Shown here: positions 8,571 through 12,042 of the stretch, piece by piece
Layout: each line of letters starts with the position of its first letter
Numbering within the stretch: position 1 is the stretch's first letter
Assembly: GCA_009663005.1 (NCBI GenBank)
Contig: VIGQ01000980.1
Coordinates: 12,501-24,542 of the forward strand
Direction: 5' to 3'
Source of the DNA: Actinidia chinensis
Lineage: Eukaryota > Streptophyta > Magnoliopsida > Ericales > Actinidiaceae
Length of the DNA stretch: 12,042 nucleotides
Position numbers and translations under genes: made by a program
The notes under the pieces: generated by a model
Told to the model about the DNA's origin: nothing
Seen by the model: the letters and a program-made list of their open reading frames with translations, nothing else
Databases searched by the model: none

Positions 8571-9317
8571 CATTCTTAACAATTTTATTGAGAAAACCCG
8601 CTGATGTTGGCGTGAAGAGATGTTGCTTTTGGAACATGGGGTCGGAGAGTAGTAGCCACTACATCTATCACATCACAACCTCATAGGAAAGCAAAATTGA
8701 AGGAATTGTCAACTTTTCTAAAGTAACCACATTTTCAATGATCTTCTTTACCACCATTATTGGACCAATTACTGCCGATTTTCACAATTTCAATGACTAA
8801 TTCTTCAAAGCAGAAAGCCTAGAAATCACATCGCAATTCAATACCACTTCTTCAGTATCATTTTCATTTCCACATTTGAAAGGACACCGGCAAACGCCGT
8901 AGACCTTCAAATTTTCAACCTGAACTTGAGTATATTATTGAGCCCACTACGTCGGATATCAAGCACTTCAAGATGCTCAAATCTCAAAGCTAGAAGGCAG
9001 ATCCACTAAAGACCTTTGCAAGTGGCTTAGGAAGAGCACTTTGAGGACCAACTACGTTTGATCGAGAGATGAGTAATAATGTAATGCCGTAGACCATTAA
9101 GTCCAAAATTTTAAGACTCTTCATGTGCCCTCAAAAGAATGATGCATGAATTAATCTTCAGAGCCAAATTTCTTTGTAGGAAGAGCGTGGACTGCGAGAG
9201 AGCACTACAAGTTGGACAATCTGGGCAACATATCGAAGTTATTGCAACCAAAGAGATTAAAACATATCGCTTCAACATTTTGATCTGAATGCTCGTAATC
9301 CGCTAGAATTTTTACCA
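7891..9317. repeat. Large inverted repeat of NLR LRR sequence
   Basis: The plus strand at 7891-8570 is matched by the reverse complement of 8630-9317. Anchors, outermost to innermost, are GGTAAA (7892) with TTTACC (9311), GCGATATG (7938) with CATATCGC (9263), CTTCCTAC-type blocks, GATACTGAAGAAGTGG (8343) with its complement near 8845-8860, GTGGCTACTACTCTCCG (8535-8551) with CGGAGAGTAGTAGCCAC (8643-8659), and ATGTTCC (8557-8563) with GGAACAT (8631-8637). Similarity looks like 75-85% with small indels. The spacer is about 30-65 bp, because weak symmetry continues inward. RNA across it would form a hairpin of several hundred base pairs. Confidence 0.88.
8630..9317 (-). pseudogene. Inverted LRR fragment of an NLR gene
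   Basis: Read on minus, this is the start of an LRR domain homologous to that of NLR-A, from the region just after the MHD position to a block ending in GTAGTGGCTACTACTCTCC. It contains no NB-ARC motif; beyond 9317 the similarity stops and the next sequence is NLR-B on plus. It therefore looks like a copied segment, not the tail of an opposed gene. Its indels differ from those of NLR-A, including a lost base in the block matching ALEELVID, so either the inversion is old or the donor was another paralogue. Stops and frameshifts exclude a protein product. Confidence 0.82.
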
Positions 9318-9582
9318 ATTATGTACATTGAGGATCGTCAGATGATATATTATAATGCAAAGCATTTGTGAAAAAGAACGCAAGGGATTTTTGAAATGTA
9401 CAAATTGTTGAAGTTTTGTTATGACAAAATTGGACAATGATCAGAAGAAGAACTGCTTTCCTACGGTGCTTTAATCCGAAGATGTGACATCAACACAGTA
9501 TTTGTTGGAATGTTGGGCAGTGAAGATCTCCGCCAATGATCCGTCATGAATGAGGCATTTAGTATGACACTCACGGAATGTA

Positions 9583-9600
9583 TTTTTTTTTTTTTCCAGG
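9583..9600 (+). repeat. Poly-T run with CAG, inside NLR-B
   Basis: Thirteen T followed by CCAGG lies between the RNBS-D and MHD regions of NLR-B, where homologous genes normally read through. It looks like a splice acceptor but more probably reflects slippage expansion of a T-rich codon stretch, since no donor is evident upstream. Confidence 0.5.
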
Positions 9601-10008
9601 ATGGTAGATGGCAAGAGTGAAAATCATGTTATGATGAACAAATTCATCCGACAAGTGGCCGTTGTATATATCCAACAAAGATCCTGAGTGTAACTTTGAT
9701 GAGAACAAATAGGATTATTATGAGAGTCCCCCAGATGGTGGAATCTTGCCGTTGCAAGAATAAGATCGCCCCACATGGGTGATACTGGTTAGATCAGTTA
9801 CCTGAGTCCCCAAATTGTATCATTGTTTCCATACTCTTCCTGCAAAAGAATTGCAGGTTTGAAAGATCAATCCCCTAAGTCGTTCTTGAAGCATATGGAA
9901 AAAACTCCGAGTCTGAATTATCTCATGCGGGAATCGTTGCGTTACCATCATCTATATCAAAGTTGACCACTCTCTATTTTATGTACCTAAATTGCTTGCA
10001 GAAATTTG

Positions 10009-10056
10009 AGTTCATTCAAGATCAAGAATTTCAGTTCCTTCAAGATCGAGAACCTC
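10009..10056 (+). repeat. 24-bp in-frame tandem duplication in NLR-B LRR
   Basis: Two 24-bp units (10009-10032 and 10033-10056) differ at four positions, with the start of a third after them. In frame they encode EFIQDQEF and QFLQDREP (reading phase shifted by one base from the repeat), an octapeptide repeat that is not a standard LRR unit. It may be a lineage-specific slippage duplication. Confidence 0.65.
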
Positions 10057-10259
10057 AAGTTCCAAAGTGCTCCAATTTCGGGCGGCTAGGTCCCCGTGAG
10101 CAGTCACAACCTCTCAAAAATTGAATGTTCGAAGTGAAACCAATCTAGCAATTGATGATGTCAAGGGACTTAGCTGGTATTGTATAAATCTAGATCTTGT
10201 AGGAGAGGCATGTCTTCAAAGAATAATTTAGGATTTCATCAATCAGAGTTTGTTCTGTA

Positions 10260-10640
10260 ACCACAATTTTTGTTAGAGTTGGGTCACTTAGGGTTTTCCG
10301 GTATCTCAGACACGTTATTGTCTTCCAACTCAATCCTCCTTGGCATTCCATCTACCTTTCAACGTTTGATGTCCTCAGTCAATCCTCCCTTCCCTTGATA
10401 GGACTAGTAGAGGGATTTAAATACCATTGTAATACAATTTTTAAGGTTCACATTCGAGTTGAAATCTGCCAACTTTCTCTAGCAAGAAGGATTGATAATA
10501 TTCTCTTCAGAAATAGCGTTTCCTATCTGCTTTTGTTTTCCACTGAACTATTCAATATCCATTTTTCGTACTAGTGATCTGCGGTTATCCTCCTACCCCT
10601 AATACTTGTAAAATATTTAAAGCAATGTTGTGTTGTAAGG
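10260..10640. other. No recognised feature downstream of NLR-B
   Basis: No motif, RNA gene or transposon end is evident. The segment could be the remaining 3' end or untranslated region of NLR-B, or spacer. A TATA-like AAATACC near 10419 has no gene attached. Confidence 0.4.
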
Positions 10641-11040
10641 TCCTCTTATCCCAATGCAGGTTTCATTATGAATATGGAGGAATGTGATGTTAATTTGCTA
10701 GGTGTAAAGGTTTTCCTCTTTACAATGTCATAACATCTTGCAAAGCCCTCGCAAGAAGAATTACGCAAGTAGGTGACTGTGACACGTTTTACTAACGGAT
10801 GGCCCTTGTTGCAGAAAGTAGCAGAATTAACAAGTGAGCGCCCACATTCTACAGAACAGTTTCCCAGGGTAAGAGGTGATCCTTCATTCTGACTTCAGAT
10901 CCACTTTCCATTATCATATACTTTTTCAGTGATTGATTGTAAAGCACCACATATCCATTAGGATGGATTTTTAAGTCGTGTAGATCAGTGTCCATCAACA
11001 CAATCCACAAGTAGGAAGAAGTTGTCATCAATCAGCTTTT
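10640..11040 (-). pseudogene. Possible PLATZ zinc-binding protein remnant
   Basis: PLATZ proteins are plant-specific nuclear zinc-dependent DNA-binding factors that repress AT-rich promoters. On minus, SSY (11011-11022), then DLKIHPNGYVVLYN (about 10936-10980), then, one frame away, GNCSVECGRSL with FCNKGHPL (10795-10864) follow the order of the conserved PLATZ C-terminal half: a tyrosine-containing RRSSYHD-type block, an I-x-P-N-x-x-V-V-x-L-N block and a C-x2-C-x-R-S-L...FC-x2-x-C block. Here the first pair is C-x3-C and the last Cys reads His. The N-terminal zinc ligands were not found upstream, though PLATZ genes have introns. A frameshift lies between the blocks near 10864. If the match is wrong, the frames are simply uncharacterised. 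It is not an intact gene as seen here. Confidence 0.3.
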
Positions 11041-11405
11041 TGATCAGTTTGTTGCAATTGCTAATCTGTTCTGTGATTTTCTGCCTTACCTTCCTTGATG
11101 TTGTGATGTCTAGAGACAGAGACGCGGAGGAACAACACTGCATTTGGATCTTTCCTTGGTGTATCTATCATGATCTTGCTACTTCCTCCCCTCCCTTCCT
11201 GAAATTCCAATTTTTTCGAAATATTCCTCTTCAATATATTTCAAACCATGGCAGTAGCGAATTCATAGCCATCGTCAACATTTCATTTGTGTGCATCAAA
11301 TGTACCACTGGTTCGATGCTTACCCACCTCATTCTATTCTCTGTTTCACAAAACTCTCAATGTGAAATAATTTTATCATTTCTTTAGGTGAATAAGCCAC
11401 CATGC
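11041..11405. other. No recognised gene
   Basis: A 121-codon plus frame (11022-11387) crosses this stretch. Its product is hydrophobic, rich in Leu, Ile, Phe and Ser, and resembles no family I know. The minus strand gives only short frames. The missing 5' part of the putative PLATZ gene would be expected here, but I could not find its cysteine and histidine signature. Confidence 0.35.
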
Positions 11406-11643
11406 TGAAAATCAACACAGTTTTCTAAAATAAACAGGTGGTAAGGAATGAACAATGGAGATTTGCTGAATACGTTTTCTGTTTCTCTTTAATTAACGGA
11501 ACATGATATATATATCTATACATACCTAGCTTTTGATAAGTTCGTCCGATTTCTAAGGCTTAAAAGCCGTGATCCACCTTTAGTGGGATTTGGAATTTAA
11601 CACTAACTTAGGAAAGTAAATATATTAACAATTATCATCTTCA
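11406..11643 (-). repeat. 3' LTR of the minus-strand copia element
   Basis: The LTR starts on minus with TGAAGATGAT at 11643, directly after the polypurine tract. The far end is uncertain: minus-strand TTCA termini occur at about 11467 (177-bp LTR) and 11406 (238-bp LTR), both compatible with the TGAA start. The interior has TA-rich sequence near 11507-11520 and two small hairpins (GGCTT/AAGCC and CCAC/GTGG). Without the 5' LTR the end cannot be fixed. Confidence 0.5.
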
Positions 11644-11656
11644 TACTCTCCCTCAG
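11644..11656 (-). other. Polypurine tract of the minus-strand copia element
   Basis: Read on minus, CTGAGGGAGAGTA immediately precedes the LTR start. It resembles the GAGGGGGAG-type polypurine tract that primes plus-strand synthesis in copia elements and supports the element boundary at 11643. Confidence 0.65.
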
Positions 11657-12042
11657 TTGGAGAGTGAATATCATAAAGTGTCCCAACTTGTTGCGTCAAT
11701 GTCACAAATTGATCCTTTCCCAAGGCTTTTTTAAATACATCTGCCAACTGGAAGTGCGGTAGTGTATACAATCTAAGGATTAATCATTTTCCATCTTGTA
11801 ACTTCTTTTCTCAAATTAATGTGACAATCTATGTCAATGTGCTTTGTACGTTCTGTGAAAAACAGGATTTGCTGCAATGTATAAAGCTGTCTTATTGTCA
11901 CAGAACCAAGGGGTGTAGGAGTCATTTGTAGGACTTGTAAATCCTGCAATATATCGCGCAACCCAGTTAAACTCTAAACATGTGTTAGCCATAGCTCGAT
12001 ATTCGGCTTCTGCTGATGATCTAGACCACCTTTGGGGGGGGG
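11657..12042 (-). pseudogene. Copia RNase H (pol C-terminus) remnant
   Basis: RNase H degrades the RNA template during reverse transcription. On minus, RSSAEAEYRAMANTC starts near 12026 and is the strongly conserved copia signature containing the catalytic Glu. It is followed by NWVARYIAGF and WFCDNKTALYIA, which holds the conserved Asp-Asn, then, after a one-base shift near 11855, ERTKHIDIDCH and LRKEV. A further shift leads to QLADVFKKALGKDQF near 11700-11745, the usual pol C-terminus. The domain enters from beyond the right edge, where a run of nine G (12034-12042) replaces expected coding sequence. At least two frameshifts plus a stop show that it is defective. Confidence 0.93.

Larger units (their letters stand above)
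9345..10250 (+). pseudogene. NLR-B: 5'-truncated NB-LRR pseudogene
   Basis: It begins late in the NB-ARC. EMYKLLKFCYDK (from 9393) and the following KKNCF piece are the RNBS-D region; an ECWAVEDL-like stretch read across frames follows near 9511-9530. The MHD position reads VMMNKFIRQVA (9628-9660), an MNK variant found in some At4g27190-like NLRs. LRR pieces follow: a LPESPNCIIVSILFLQKN-like stretch near 9800-9855, SFLKHMEK near 9880, and KLTTL-type repeats near 9960. The coding signal fades after about 10150. P-loop, kinase-2, RNBS-B, RNBS-C and GLPL are absent, since the inverted fragment lies directly upstream. A 13-T run (9583-9595) interrupts the stretch before the MHD position. Stops and indels are frequent. 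NLR-A has its own RNBS-D, so this is a second gene copy and not a continuation. Confidence 0.83.
11406..12042 (-). mobile_element. 3' end of a second Ty1/copia element
   Basis: On minus, the window contains the end of a copia pol gene (RNase H), a polypurine tract and the start of a 3' LTR. The rest of the element lies beyond the right edge. Orientation is opposite to the first copia element, and the two LTRs do not resemble each other, so these are independent insertions. Frameshifts show that it is also inactive. Confidence 0.85.

Noticed and set aside
6600..10250. A single NLR interrupted by an inserted inverted repeat
   Set aside because: NLR-A already has RNBS-D and the MHD position before the inverted repeat, and NLR-B repeats both after it, so two gene copies are required.
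11022..11387. 121-codon plus-strand hydrophobic frame
   Set aside because: No signal, domain or family was recognised. The hydrophobic bias is what T-rich sequence gives by chance, and it partly overlaps the antisense PLATZ-like blocks.

Overview
The window looks like a low-GC, repeat-rich stretch of a flowering-plant nuclear genome. The evidence is two degraded Ty1/copia retrotransposons (one with a primer binding site complementary to plant initiator-Met tRNA) and at least two decayed CC-NB-LRR (NLR) disease-resistance genes. No intact protein-coding gene is evident. Almost every recognisable reading frame is broken by stops and frameshifts, so this is accessory, decaying sequence. I see no prokaryotic features, CRISPR array, rRNA or tRNA.

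Layout. 1-3298: no recognised gene; short inverted repeats, a G-rich tract with a canonical G-quadruplex pattern, a cluster of homopolymers and hairpins near 2140-2330, and a 119-codon minus-strand frame of unknown nature. 3299-5575: the 5' part of a plus-strand Ty1/copia element (LTR, TATA box, primer binding site, then gag, protease and integrase remnants), ending inside the integrase core with no RT, RNase H or 3' LTR seen. 5576-6206: nothing recognised. 6265-6545: a tandem duplication of about 138 bp with GC-rich palindromes. 6600-8570: NLR-A on plus, with coiled-coil-like, NB-ARC and LRR remnants. 8630-9317: an LRR fragment on minus that mirrors the LRR of NLR-A, making a long inverted repeat. 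9345-10250: NLR-B on plus, starting late in the NB-ARC and running into LRRs. 10260-10640: nothing recognised. 10640-11040: minus-strand remnants that weakly resemble a PLATZ zinc-binding protein. About 11406-12042: the 3' end of a second copia element on minus (RNase H, polypurine tract, start of an LTR).

The most notable object is the roughly 0.67-kb-arm inverted repeat of NLR LRR sequence (7891-8570 against 8630-9317, about 60 bp or less between). If transcribed it would fold into a long imperfect hairpin matching NLR LRR sequence, the kind of structure from which hairpin siRNAs or young miRNA genes arise in plants. Arm divergence and lack of an evident promoter make the function an inference. 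All alignments and identities were judged by eye.
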